From assembly GCA_038373885.1 (NCBI GenBank), contig JAWZYV010012396.1, positions 124,001 to 188,000 of the forward strand: DNA of 64,000 nt, written 5' to 3'. The notes under the pieces are model-generated. The model was not told the origin of the DNA. It was given only the letters and a program-made list of their open reading frames with translations, and ran no database searches. A program made the position numbers and the translations under genes. This document shows positions 22,204-34,486 of the stretch, piece by piece. How positions within the stretch are numbered: position 1 is the first letter of the stretch; every line of letters starts with the position of its first letter. This stretch comes from Cheiracanthium punctorium (Eukaryota > Arthropoda > Arachnida > Araneae > Cheiracanthiidae).

Positions 22204-25200
22204 TCAATAATTTTAATTTTGAATTAATCAACTGCGGTAATACGACTTGGGTAATATTTGAGAGCAAATATTATTAGCTCCGTGCTTAAATTATAAGAAG
22301 TACAGAGCTTTATTTCTTTCTTTATTGATCATTTAATCCATTTCATCCATTTTGTTTGATAAACTGGGATTCCGAATCTGAGATTGAATTAAAAAAAAGA
22401 AATTGTGAATCCGGTTTGACTGTTTTGCTTTTGAAAATTCCAGTTTTATAGTTGAAACTTAGTTTTCTTGAATGTTAGTCTTATCAAATTTAGTGGGACT
22501 GTGTTCAGAAAGATTTGAAGAAGGAGGGGAAGGGGGCTGAAAATAAATGAGTGAGAAGTTTAATTTAAAGGAATCCGAATATAAACTTAACATTGTAATA
22601 TTTCTTTTTGTTTTGATGTATGTTTGTGTTTATTTCAATGGTCTTTGGTATGCTTTCCACATTATGCAACGAATATTTTGTCATAGAATATTATCTAGTC
22701 ATTTCAAGACTGGAGAAACTACAACTTTTTCAAATTATCAAAATTAACTTGGCATTTTTATTTGAAGTTCACTGTGAATTTGCTTATAAATGTAACATAG
22801 TTTTATATATTTATGTATAATATGCATTGCATATTTACTTTAGATTGATCATCTGTCAGCTTTTCTGCATGTACCTAATACTGTTTGTTTCTGTGGACCA
22901 ATTTTTTTTTTTTTCTAAACACCATTCATTCCATATAAAAATGCATCATGTGATATTGAAATCTTGCCCACTATATAAGTGTGTGTATTTTCATTATTGA
23001 ACCACATTTATCTCTAATCATGTTTTGTTTTTAAGAAATGGAAGAAGCTCTTTTTATTAATAAAAATGCAGCTTGTATGCTATATAAAATGAATATTAAT
23101 GCACATTCTTATTATAATACTGTACATTTGTAATTTTTTTACTAACTCACTAAGACTATTGCATGTGTGACAAACTCTTTACTGTTTTTCTTCTTCCTTT
23201 TTCTTAATAATACATCTAAATCACTGCATTACACATTTTTCATAATTTCAATTTACTATTCATTTCATTTATGTTAAGTATATTGAAAAGATTGAATTTT
23301 AAGTTAATGTTTCCGCTGTTTATGATCTTGACTTATTGATTCTTAAATTTTTTTCTAAAATCTGGTAAGCATATAATAAAACTATGCTGGGTACTTAAAA
23401 GAATGATTCTGAAGCAAAGCATGAGAAATTGAAATACTTTTTGTCAGTTCTCATTAGAAAATAAATTTAAAGTAATTATTTGTAGTACAATTCTTGTTTT
23501 CAGCTTATTAGGTAAAGTTGTATAATTATAAGCATATTTAATGTGTGTTCAGTTAGAAAATTCTATTTAAATTTCTGTTTGAGTTTTAATTATATCACTT
23601 CAGAGGACATTTCTGATGTTTTATCATCAAATTTCTAATATACTAAAATTATTTTGAATGTTTCTATAGATACTGTTAAATATATAGATTTTCATTTAAT
23701 TTATCTTCGTGCATATTTTTGTGTTGAGAATTCCATAAAAATGTTTATATGCACATACTTTTTATGATAATTAAGTTAAAGCAGTCCTATCCAATAGCTT
23801 TAGTTTAATATTCCTTTTAAATGTTCCTTTACAGTAATTTTAGAAATAATAAGCTAAAAATATTAAAAACAGTTAAAAGTTATTTGCAATTAAATCCTTT
23901 ATTTGCTATACAAGCTTTTTTGTTGTTGTTCATTTCTAGTGTTTCTTAACTAGTAATTATAAATAGCACTATTCTCATTTTACTAGTGATCCTAGATAAT
24001 AAACTTTTTCTATAAAAAAAAAGTAATTTTATAAATCATCAAACATCTATCAGAGCTTTATAATGTAAGGAAAACATTTTTCAACTATTTGCCAAGTTTG
24101 CATTCTTCCTTTTGTATATTGCTGATGCTGAAATAATATATGAAAGTGTTTAAGTATTTCTTTCATGTTGTTCTCAAATACAGTATAGTATGTATTTATG
24201 TAAACTAAACTGTTTTATCATTTCCCAAAATCACAATTTGGTTATGCGTAGCGTTTATGCATGTTGAAGTTTATAAAACAGCACTTTTCTTTGAGAAATA
24301 ATGTGTGGATCACACACATTCATTTGGTAGTGTGCTAGTTTACAAACTGTTCAGAAGTATATGAATGTATTTTCATACCTAAAATTTAACTAATGTTATA
24401 TAATTATACATTTACATCAGTTGCTCTAAAAGGAGAGATATTAACAATTTGATAGCACTATAGCATCATGTTTTCTATAACGTTAATTTAGAATGTATCA
24501 GGTAGTGATAGATTAGTTGTGTGTACACAATTTTTTCCATACAGGAAGGGAGGGGCCATGCTTTTTTTTCTCTTTTGTGTCAGTGAAGCAAAATGTTTAA
24601 ATATTCTAAACGAGGTTATGGTTGCTTACTATTATCATTGAAAAAATGTAAAAGCACAGTTTATCTTTGTGCCCCCAGCTTTTTACATGCAGTATGCTAA
24701 ATATCAGAGAATAATGCCGAGTGCTAAAGGAGAAACTTGAGATTTGCAGTGAAATGATCGCATAGGTTAAATTCAAAATTTAATAAGAGATAGATTAAAC
24801 CTTATAACTTGCCCCCTTCCTTGTGTATGCTGTTTCAGTAGAATGATTTTATTAGTTTTTGTAAGTAGTAAAATATAGTCTTAAGATATAATAGTTTAGT
24901 ACGATTTATCGAAATTTATTGTTAAAATTTGTCTAAATGATTTTATTTTAGTAAGTTTGTTAGGATACCTGTGCAATATTTTACAGTAGTGCCATTATTG
25001 CTTGTATTACTTGATATCTCTTTGCTTCATTCAGTATTTAACTTTAGATTGTTACACTTCCCTGACTGACCAACTAAAATAATTGCTGTAAGCACACTTG
25101 TGATTGAACCATAAAATTAGCTAAAAAGTTCATGGAACAATGCTGAAAATACTATAATTCTAAAATGAGGGGAAAAGGTTAAATCTTTGAACATTTATCA

Positions 25201-26738
25201 GATACACCACAATTATATGACGTTCTTAGTGTTAAGGATAGAGTAAATTGCACGCATGCATGCCTTTGTCAGTCACAAAATTTGTATTTTGAACATCTGA
25301 TATTCTGTTATATGTTGTAATATATGGAATTATAAATTGCTAAAACAAACAGCACAAAAATGATTTAAACATTTTATTTGTAATCTAAATTTATGTTTTT
25401 GATTCTTTTAAATATGCATACTGTATTATATACACACTACAGTGTTTTGTTATTCATAAATTGTTTACATTATATATACATATGCATTGATAAGTGATAT
25501 GTGTATTACTTTGTATTCATATTTTAGTTAATTTCCCATTTATTTTTATACTTTAATTTCATTATATAATTATAATTTGATAATATTTTTTTGTCCTTAC
25601 AATATTATTAATATATATTTTGTAATATTATAAATATTTTATGCACTTCCTGGGTTACAAATATTTTTCTTAAACATGGCATTCCTCGAAGGCAACATAT
25701 AGCGTGACATTTCATACTTCATTGGTAAAAAATTTTATATTGGCATTTATAAATAGCTTTATTCTTTGTTCTAGCAGCTGAAAGGTATGTGATGTTGATG
25801 TAGTCTGCAATCAATATTCTTCGATAACCAATAAAATCATTTTGTAGGTAATTGTTGAAATAATGGAAAGTTGGCATATTCCTGTATTTTGCTAATAAAA
25901 ATTCATAATTTCTATTTCTGTCTCTTTTGTTCATGATCCCTTTTATTTTTTTTATTACTAATGATGTGAGTGGTGTTCAAAATAAATTATTTCATTACTT
26001 GTATTTGCTAGTTCAAGATTATTAAGCCTTCAAAAATTATTAAATCTACTTTTTTTTCCCCCATCATTCTGAATTCAAAATGCTGGCCCAATAGACAAAT
26101 GTATCCTTCCTGCTTCTGAAATTGCAGATTTTTTTTTTTTCTCCTTATGTATGTCTGGACTACTTGGGTTAAACTTCAAATATAAGTCCCAGATTTTTTC
26201 TTAAAAGGGAGTCCCTAAAGTGGGCAAAATGATCATGTGTAACAAAATTAAAGAAAAATAAAATCTTGGTTGAAAATCCATATAATTATCTGTTAACAAT
26301 AGTACTTTGTACAAATAGGGTGCAAAAAATATGATTTGGCAGTCACACCGATTAATGCTTTGATTCAAAATGATAGTATGTTATTGCACTAGGAATGGAG
26401 GGATAAATGAACAAGTTTTTTAGCTAAAACTAAAAAAAAAAACTACCTTATAAACTTTAGGTCTTGGTAGTTTTCCTTTTTCCTAAGCATTATGCTTTAG
26501 AATTATCAGAGTATTTTGGTTATTAAAATTATTTCATCAACTAATGTTGAAAAATAAAAGCTATTACTAGAAATCATTATTTTGGGCTGATAATGAATTA
26601 GTATTTTGTTTGATTAAAGTCATTAATCTGGTTTTCTTAGTAAAAAGTTCCTTTTGCAGTTGAAGAGTTGACCCTTTGTTCAAACTGCTTCATTGTATAC
26701 ATACATACACACAGCATCAGTTTTTTAAGTGTTCTTTT

Positions 26739-26740
<2 letters not shown>

Positions 26741-26769
<29 letters not shown>
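26741..26769. repeat. Poly(A) run
   Basis: About 28 consecutive A. No retroposed gene body or target duplication is apparent beside it. Confidence 0.85.
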
Positions 26770-26845
26770 CATGATATTAAATTCAAATTTGGTGATTGTA
26801 ATGGATTGAACCAACCTTTTGTTTGTTAAACCAACCTTTTTGACT

Positions 26846-27035
26846 TTGATTCTTCAGTGACATATGATATGTTAAAGAGTTTATAGTAATATATGTTTTT
26901 TGAATACCCTTTTTGTATGTTTAATCTAATTGCAAAATCCTTGATTCTTCAGTGACATATTATGTTTTGAAGTGCTTGTAATAATTGACATTTTTTTAAC
27001 ACTGCTCTTTCTGAGCTTGTATAATTGCAAAATCT
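26846..27035 (+). repeat. Diverged tandem duplication, 95-bp period
   Basis: Both units start TTGATTCTTCAGTGACATAT and end TAATTGCAAAATC; the middle parts have drifted. Two copies. Confidence 0.75.
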
Positions 27036-27589
27036 CCACAGTTGGTTGTCACTCAAACGGTACATATGCCTTTTTTTTTTCCTATCGAAATGTTCTATAG
27101 AAACCAATTTATATATCGTTTCTTAAAATCTTAACATAGGTTATTTCTTTGTACAATAATATCTTCCATCTTGTGAATGTAAGTAATAAATTCTGCAAAC
27201 TCTAAACTATGTTACTTATCAGAGAGGGAGGCACCTTTTATTATGTCTCTTCCATCACTATTCATCACTTTCTTTTGGTTTAGGTTCTATAATATGTAAA
27301 GTCATCACTAAATGGAAAGAAATCTTCTGGGTAGAGAAGATATTACTAAGGAGACAAACTCATAAAACAGCCAAGAAACAAAATTATTCTAAATATATGT
27401 CCATATGGAAATGCAAAATTACGTATTATCCACTGGGAAAAATTATTTTGCTCATAGCAAAGCACAATTATTGATATTTTGTCTCAGTTTTTTCTAGACT
27501 GTAATCTCTGAAATTTTGCTATTTTTAAATATTCATTTCATGTTTATAAAACCAGTTCTTCGAAGTTCAACTAAATATTTAAAATATTA

Positions 27590-28340
27590 CAGTTGAACCT
27601 TGTTTATTGCAGTCAATAAGTTCCAGACTACCACAAAAACTGAGTTTCTAAGTAGGAATCTTTATTTATAAATCAAATATTTTTTGTAGTTGGGGTTTGT
27701 AGAAAGTCTTTTTATGAGTAAAATATGTTTTCCTTAAAAATTATTGAATGCTCTGCACATGAAATCTAGGCATATTTGAATTTGACATCTAAATAATAAA
27801 AGCTGGGGATGTAACAATTCCGGGATCGACTCATCGCTCCTAGTGTATCTGCGGCCATGTTGAAATTTTGATAGAAATGCCATTTTTATCTCTAACTAAA
27901 AGCAAAAACTTTTTATATACTTCAAAAGATCTCTAAAAAGTTAACCTTTTTTTAACTTGCAGCTACTTTCATCTCTAAATATCTAGTGAGATATCTCACC
28001 TTGAAAATGTAAACAGAGAAGCAAAGCAAATGATTCATTCCTTGATTCTTTGAAAAAAAACACAGAACAAAATCTCTCACATAGATCAATCAGATGACAT
28101 CATACTCCTTTTGTGTGACAAGCAATGCAAGGATAGTTTTATTGAATATTTAAGTTCTATTTAATTGAAAAATTTTAATAGATTTTGGGCAAATTTATTC
28201 AGAACGTGCAAAATTTTGTTTGCGCAACACTTAAACACCTATTTGCAGGAATTCTTTTTCAGAAATTTGCAACACTCCGAGATGAGAATGTATTGGAAGT
28301 CACTTTTTTTTTTTTTTCCATTGCTCTCATCGGAGTGTTT
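27590..28340. other. Possible pogo/Tigger-type end and a short hairpin in non-coding DNA
   Basis: TA followed by CAGTTGAACCTTGTTTATTG at 27590 resembles a pogo/Tigger terminus, but no partner end was found. An imperfect hairpin has arms AACACTCCGAGATGAG (from 28271) and CTCATCGGAGTGTT (to 28339). Confidence 0.3.
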
Positions 28341-28352
28341 TAGATTGTTTAT

Positions 28353-28790
28353 TTTGAATTTGTTTAACTGGGTGGATTTTGATTTCAATGTTGTTGTATC
28401 GTAACTTTTACTTTGATTGTTTTGGGACATTGCCATAAGCATTTGTTTAATTTTTAATTCGTTTGATCTGGTAGATTTTGACTTCAACGTTGTTGGATCG
28501 TAACTTTTATTTAGATTTTTTGGGACATTTGTTTTGTCTTTGTCGTAAATTCATAAGCATTTGTTTAATTTTGAATTCATTGTTGTGGGATTTTTTTTTT
28601 AACTTCTTAAACATGTGCTATTGGCTCTCTTCAGTTGAAAAACTGCAGTGTTTTTAAACTTTAAAGATGTTTAAATGTAGTGTTTTTATGAAATCTTTTT
28701 TAAATGGATTTTGATTTCAACGTTGTTGATTCATAGCTTTTATTTAGGTTAATTTGGTTTAATTTATTTTGTTTTTGTCATAAATCCAGA
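28353..28790 (+). repeat. Degenerate tandem repeat, ~100-125 bp units
   Basis: Recurring blocks GGATTTTGATTTCAACGTTGTTG, TCGTAACTTTTATTTAGATT, TTTTGGGACATT and CATAAGCATTTGTTTAATTTT appear in about three units. Confidence 0.7.
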
Positions 28791-28882
28791 ATTACTAGCC
28801 GGCAAGCCATCCAGCATCACTGGCCTGTGAAAATTCGCTTATAAAATTGCTGACCAGTAAGGTAGACTTTGTGCCTCTGTTA

Positions 28883-29102
28883 ACTGTGTCAGTCAGTCTA
28901 ATGACTATGCGTCTATGGTTTTTTTTTTAATTTGAGTCGTGTTTCAACAACTCAACTCTGAACTTCAGAATTTCTTTCTGTTGAATCCAATATCTTCAGA
29001 AAACAGAAAGAAATTCTAGAGTTCAGAGTTGAGTTGTTCAAACGGGGCTCCAATTTTAAAAAAAATAAAATCAGAGACGCGTAATTGTTAAACTGACACA
29101 GC
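28883..29102. mobile_element. Foldback MITE flanked by TA (Tc1/mariner-type)
   Basis: Nearly the whole 220 bp is an imperfect palindrome with a ~20-nt loop. The inner stem pairs about 45 bases (AACTCAACTCTGAACTTCAG with its complement near 29015-29035). The outer ends CTGTGTCAGT and ACTGACACAG are followed by TA (28881-28882, 29103-29104). Confidence 0.8.
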
Positions 29103-29274
29103 TAAAATTCTTTTTTCAAGGCGGCCCATTGGCAGAACAGCCGGGGAGCTCGTAGGTTGCACAAGTCAGTAGCAAAGCAGCCCGGGCAGATCTAGGTTGT
29201 ACATTTTGGCTGCGAAGCGGTCATCGGCGGCCAAAACTGGTCACCAAAAGTGGCTAGTTTGAGATATAATAGTA

Positions 29275-29330
29275 CTAGCTGGGTACCTGTTCTTCATACA
29301 GGAGGAAGCAGATGTTTTAGTATCACATAA
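29275..29330 (-). mobile_element. Helitron-like 3' end (minus strand)
   Basis: On the minus strand: a stem CCTGT...ACAGG, then TACCCAG-CTAG followed by T, the canonical Helitron 3' layout (short hairpin, then CTRR, then host T). The element extends rightwards; its 5' limit is not resolved. Confidence 0.5.
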
Positions 29331-29399
29331 AGTTCATTCAGTTGGAGCAGAGCTACCAAATGGTCTCATTTGTAACCTGACGTCACGATTGCTAATCTA

Positions 29400-29422
29400 A
29401 ATATATATATATATATATATAT
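29400..29422. repeat. (AT)n microsatellite
   Basis: Eleven AT units. Confidence 0.9.
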
Positions 29423-30460
29423 GTACATTTCACTTTTCTTTGTGGAACTTATTAATAGTTTGTTTCTCAAACGCTTTAGAGTTCTGCTCATTGCAGATGA
29501 AACTATTCACACATTAGTCTGTTGACCATTCAGTTTTATTTTTTATCCCAAGCTGTGAGGCTTAGCACCAATAATGGATGAAAATATTTTTTTTGGTTGC
29601 CATATTAGAGCTAAATATATATACTATATATATAGAACAAAAGGGAAATGAAACATGAAATTTTCAGAATTTGAATTCCTGTAAACAATATTTGGCCGTT
29701 CTCTATTGAACTCCTGAGAGTATAAAGATTTTTGAAGATTTTTGTTTCTCTCTATTCTGAAAAAATGTAAAGGCCGCTGTCGCTGGCTCTGTCACAGCTT
29801 GTTTCCCTATCTCCTCCTAAACTGTGGGGATTTGAGTTACGACTAAGGTGCCCACAGATTCGAAAAATTCCGAGGAACCTGCTAAGCTGACTTAAATTTC
29901 GAAAATCGAATTATGTTAGAAGATATTAATAAAGAACTGAAAAAAATAAACCGAATGGTTACCAGATTTGGCATAAAATCATTCATTCCTTTGCAACAAA
30001 GCGTTTCCAAGTATCTAGAATCGCATGAAATTTACAAACATGAGTTAGAATTACGCCAAAATAAAAACTATATGAAATAAGTAACTCAAAATGTGTTACA
30101 CAAAGTTGACAATTTTCAAATAATAAGTTCGCTTAGACAACAGGAGTTTAGAATTAGCGATTATTCGTTTTTCCAAAACAGGATAACTAATATCTTGAAA
30201 ATGAAAAATAATTAAAATGCAGATTATTTTAAAGCCGGTTCTCGTCCAGCTGGATTATTTGCTACCAGTAGAAGTATTTGGCGTTAACTATGCCATTATA
30301 GCAGTTATAGTGACTTTGGATATTTGCTAGCGCGACGAGATGGTATAATTCGTGGTGTTAAGTACGCCAATCTGCAAACGATTATGTTAATGAAAGTATG
30401 GATAACGGTTTTCTGGTAACCTAAAATGAACAGTAATTATAGGTTGTGAGCATGTGTAAA
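29423..30460. other. Non-coding stretch without recognised features
   Basis: AT-rich; no long frame, repeat match or RNA gene recognised. Confidence 0.45.
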
Positions 30461-30656
30461 TCGCCAAATAATGAAAAGTCGCCATTGGTGGCAAGCTATC
30501 CTATCTGTTCCGTAGCTTTTATTAACTTTACATGTACGCAAGTCGCCAAATAATGAAAAATCGCCATTGGTGGCAAGCTATCCTATCTGTTCCATAGCTT
30601 TTATTAACTTTACATGTACGCAAGTCGTCAAATAATGAAAAATCGCCATGGGTGGC
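30461..30656 (+). repeat. 82-bp tandem repeat, about 2.4 copies
   Basis: Units start at 30461, 30543 and 30625 (TCGCCAAATAATGAAAA...), exactly 82 bp apart, with only a few substitutions. The third unit breaks off after about 32 bp. Confidence 0.92.
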
Positions 30657-32042
30657 AAATTTGCAAAGTGTCTAATAGGTTTTACATTATTAAAAATACA
30701 GCTGAAACAGATGTTCTGATTTTATTACGCTTTAGCTCCTAATTAATATAACTTTTGAATGGCAACATTAAATATCATTGTGTTTCTGAGGAGTGCAAAT
30801 AATTTTTCCAGCAATTATAAGCAGAGTCCGCACTCCAGGTGGAGTATAGCTCAGGACCCATACAACACGGATTCCCATAACAAAATATCTTCCGTGTTAT
30901 GAGGGAGATGGGGAGTCTACTGTAGTGTGAAGTTTAAATTTTTATGTACCAATGAACATGCAAGAACCAAGCAATGTGTAGCTCAGTAACATTCTATCTG
31001 ATCCAATCTTCGGGTTTTGTCTGTTGAAATTATGTCTTTTTTACGAATAAGCCTTATTAGGGGCCGAAAGCGGCATACAAAAAGCGAGCGTAGCGAGTCT
31101 GGGGGCCTTGGCCCATAGTTACCAAAAAAGGAATTCCTCTATGAAATTTAAAAGTGAATTATTTTTAACTATGTATTAATACTGAAGAATAGGCATCATC
31201 TACAAATCTAAAGCTGTCAAAACGGTTCTGATTTTTCCTACAGTAGACATAGCTGTCCCTGCAAGAGGTCAAATGCAAATGCGCATGTGCAGCTTAGAAT
31301 GATCTGTAAGTGTGCCTCGAATAGGCTTCATTAAAATTATACCAGTCATGCGAATGAAGTAAAATGCAATAGGAAGAATAAAACTTAAAATTGGTTCTTT
31401 TTAAGTGCCATTAAATTAATGTTTTTTAATTTTATATTTATGTATTTTCATTTTCCAAATCTTAAGAACTCTAGGTATTCCCGGCAAATTGGAATCTGAA
31501 GTCTAATTTAAACATTCACCTAACGCCATGACTGGAGGAATTCTTTCCACATTGTATTTTGCATTCTTTCGGAGTGTATTTGTTCTTCACCTAGCCGCAA
31601 TCTACAGAATTCCACAATTTTACTGTGAATAACCATTCTGGGGCACTGCCACAATGTTATCAGAAAGCTTGTCACAGAAGATAAATTAAGTCTTTTCCAC
31701 TCATGACATCTTAATCCGAGAAAACATCTCTCTGTGCTCCCACGAAGCTGTTGAAATCATTCCGATGTCAGAATCACTATCAAAAATACCAGTGTTTTTC
31801 CAACACGTGAGCTGCAAGCGAAAACTGCTTTTTTGTATTGGGTGCTAGAAGATGGATGGGTTTTTTATTGAGTGTATCATGGGGTGTTAAACATCCCACA
31901 AAAGGCCTCCTTTCCTTGGCAAGCTTGAGTTTTTCTCCCTGTCAAAAAACACACCCTTTCCTTCATCGATTTCCCCAACCCCTCGTAAATTCTGTAGACA
32001 ATGCCCTTGTTTGAGAAATTGTAGAAAAAGTGTAGGAAGCAG
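30657..32042. other. Non-coding stretch without recognised features
   Basis: No gene or defined repeat recognised. Open frames are short and lack recognisable domains. Confidence 0.45.
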
Positions 32043-32345
32043 TGTTTTGTGATTGGTTAATCAATCCCAGTTGTCGATTAACAGGCATAACATTTCTCAC
32101 TTCTTTAGCATGCTATATTCGTGGTTGCGCCAAATTGAGGGTCTCGGCTATTTATCGAAGAATTTGACTGTCTATGAGTGAGAAAGGGGAGGAAGGTGTG
32201 TGTTGTGATTAGTTGATGGGTCGCAGTTCCAACACTGTCAGTTAATAGGTATAAAAATTCTCACTTCTTTTACAAGCTATATTCGTGGCAGCACCAAATT
32301 GAGGGTTGCGACTATTTATCGGAAGAATTTGACTATTCGTGAGAG
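32043..32345 (+). repeat. Tandem duplication, ~156-bp period
   Basis: Both units contain GTGATTRGTT, a GTTAAYAGGYATAA segment, TTCTCACTTCTTT, GCTATATTCGTGG, CCAAATTGAGGGT and CTATTTATCG-AAGAATTTGACT. The starts are at 32051 and 32207. Confidence 0.85.
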
Positions 32346-32687
32346 AGAACTATCCATCACTGATACTCTCAGGTAACATCATGGTAGGGCTCCTGGTCTC
32401 GCAAAAGGAGATTATTCAATCTTGTTAATTTCGTTGTGATATCCAAGCTAAGCAAAATTGTAAAAATTACGAAATATTTTCGCTTGTGACATTATTTTTA
32501 CATCAGATTATTAATTTAAATTAATATTTAAAGCTATTTATTAAACTCGTGAAAAATAAGTCTCCCACTGTAATATTATTTCACATGTTGCGACACTCAA
32601 GTGATTTTTGTGACAGTTACATACTAGACACCTTGGTTTAGCAGTTCATCAGGCAAGAAGTTTCTTGTTGCTTTAGAGAAATATGCA

Positions 32688-32905
32688 CACCACATGTGGT
32701 ATAATGCTAGCGCTTTGAACTGCGAGACGGAAGGTGCCTGGTTCGAAACCCGGTCTCGTCTGCCCACCTAACCTTTCGGAGTTTTCTGTGATTTTCTCCT
32801 AAACTACGAGTAAATACGGGTTAGGACCCCTTAGAAAGTCCGCCGCAGAGGGCAATTCCACCCTAGGCTTAGATCCCTAGCGTAGATAATTGGCCGTAGC
32901 CCACT
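32688..32905 (+). mobile_element. tRNA-derived SINE, family 1
   Basis: Box B GGTTCGAAACC at about 32741. The family body follows: GGAGTTTTCTGTGATTTTCTC, ACGGGTTAGGACCCCTTAG, AAAGTCCGCCGCAGAGGGCA, and the tail ATAATTGGCCG. No clear target duplication. Confidence 0.85.
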
Positions 32906-33430
32906 TTTCTAGTTTCAGAGAGGGATGCAATAGAGACTCAATGAATTTGATTAGGATAGAAAACATTTTGGCAGATCATACAGGGGATGTTAGCGATGGA
33001 CCAAATTTACTTAAATAACCAGTAATAAGTCATTATATATGTCATTCGCTGGTATAGAGATCGACGAAATTTCACCAAATGGCTTGACTGAGGGACAGAT
33101 TTGCAATGAATGCATTGGAAGAAAGGAGGCGCCTTTGTAACTTACAACCTTTCGATTTGGTAAACTGTTTTTTATTGGGATATGTTTGTGTTTGCTTTAC
33201 AGACAACATATGACTTATATTTTGTATAAATTAGATTAAATATTAGTTTGTAATTTGAATAATATTACATTAAATATTAATTTTATTTCATGCTCCTTAA
33301 TTGAATTACTCATACTTTTAAAAAGTAATAAGATGATTTCATACAATGTTTCTTGACCAATGAATAAGTTTAATAAAGATAACTAATTAGGTATTGTATA
33401 AAAACATAAAACTTGCGTTTAATTTGTTAC
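32906..33430. other. Non-coding stretch without recognised features
   Basis: AT-rich; nothing recognised. Confidence 0.4.
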
Positions 33431-33925
33431 TAAAAAATAAAAATTAAGTAAAAATACAATTTTTAAAAGTAGAAGCTTTTCTTATTGTGGAGCCCTAAAA
33501 AACATAAAATCAAAATTTTCTTGCATTGATTCTTTATATAAAAAAAAATGAAAATTACAAAACTAACAAACCACTTGAGAAAAATACAGATATTTCACTC
33601 ATTAATATCTTTATACAGAAAGCAGAGACTTCTTCAATAAAGATATTAATGACTAAACAAATGCCTTACAAGCAAATCCAACTCAATAGGGAATATCGGT
33701 CTCGAATGCTTTTTAAAATATTTTGAACATTTAAAAATTTTCATCTCTTGCAAAAGTGAAATATCTATAGTTTTCTCAAAAGTTTTCTTAGTTTTGAAAC
33801 TTCCATCCATTTATAGCATATCTTTGCAAGAAAATTTTTATTTTATGACTTTTAGGGCTCCACAATAAAAAAAAAAAAGCTTCTACTTTTAAAAATTGTA
33901 TTTTTACTCAATTTTTATTTCTCAT
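33431..33925. mobile_element. Foldback element, ~500-bp imperfect palindrome
   Basis: The left arm from 33431 contains AAAATACAATTTTTAAAAGT, AGAAGCTTTT, TTATTGTGGAGCCCTAAAA and TTTTCTTGCA. The right arm to 33925 carries the same blocks in reverse complement. Pairing continues inwards (CAAAACTAA..., GATATTTCACT) towards a centre near 33640. It has no coding capacity. A transcript through it would form a long hairpin. Confidence 0.85.
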
Positions 33926-34093
33926 TTTAAACTACCTGTTCATCACCATTGTTTTGTGTGTGTGTGGGGGGGGGACATTTTCCATCCTGGTGACTAATTA
34001 GGTTCGAAGAGGGGGTAAAAAAACTTTCACAATGCATATTTTTTAACACTTAAAATACAAGCAGTTATTTTTTCTAAAACTATAGTAGTAGTA

Positions 34094-34208
34094 CAGTATC
34101 GATTATCCAATATTTAAAATTTTGCATGAAAAAGAAAATCGATTGTATGAACTTCTGATAACTCGAAACTAGCTGGTCCTTGGACATCGAGTTATCGCGA
34201 GTTGGCTG
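34094..34208. mobile_element. Short pogo/Tigger-type MITE (115 bp)
   Basis: The ends CAGTATCGATTATC and GTTATCGCGAGTTGGCTG form imperfect inverted repeats, with TA on both sides (34092-34093, 34209-34210). CAG ends plus TA duplication fit the pogo group. Confidence 0.6.
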
Positions 34209-34486
34209 TACTTGCATTGGAAAAAAAAATCATCTGCATTCTCGCAAAAAAAGTAGAAAGAAAAATTCGCTTGCTCTCAGCTGAAAACATTATAGTGAAG
34301 CTGTAAATATTGCATTTTTCTCCGATACATGTGCATATTGTTGTCGTACCGTTAAACTAAACCCTATCTCGTTGAATGGACTATCTAACATAAAAATAAT
34401 TTTTCAAATCGAACTGGTTGATCCTGAGATTACTCCGTTCAAACAAAATCTGTATCTTTATTATTTTAATACATATATATAGACTA

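Larger units (their letters stand above)
20993..27589. other. Long AT-rich tract downstream of the CRP gene, poor in mobile elements
   Basis: About 6.6 kb with only simple repeats and one local duplication. Many AATAAA-like hexamers. It could contain extended 3' UTR forms of the CRP transcript, or simply be unique intergenic DNA; the sequence alone does not decide. Confidence 0.5.

Noticed and set aside
22547..22820. Two hydrophobic frames of 66 codons
   Set aside because: AT-rich chance frames rich in Phe/Ile/Tyr; no domain, no splice context.
26741..26769. Poly(A) tail of a processed pseudogene
   Set aside because: No coding remnant or flanking target duplication next to the run.
30461..30656. 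CRISPR-like regular repeats
   Set aside because: Units are contiguous tandem repeats without variable spacers, in a eukaryotic context.
32688..32905. Possible tRNA gene (box A and B present)
   Set aside because: No tRNA cloverleaf can be drawn and the body matches the other SINE copies; it is a SINE head.
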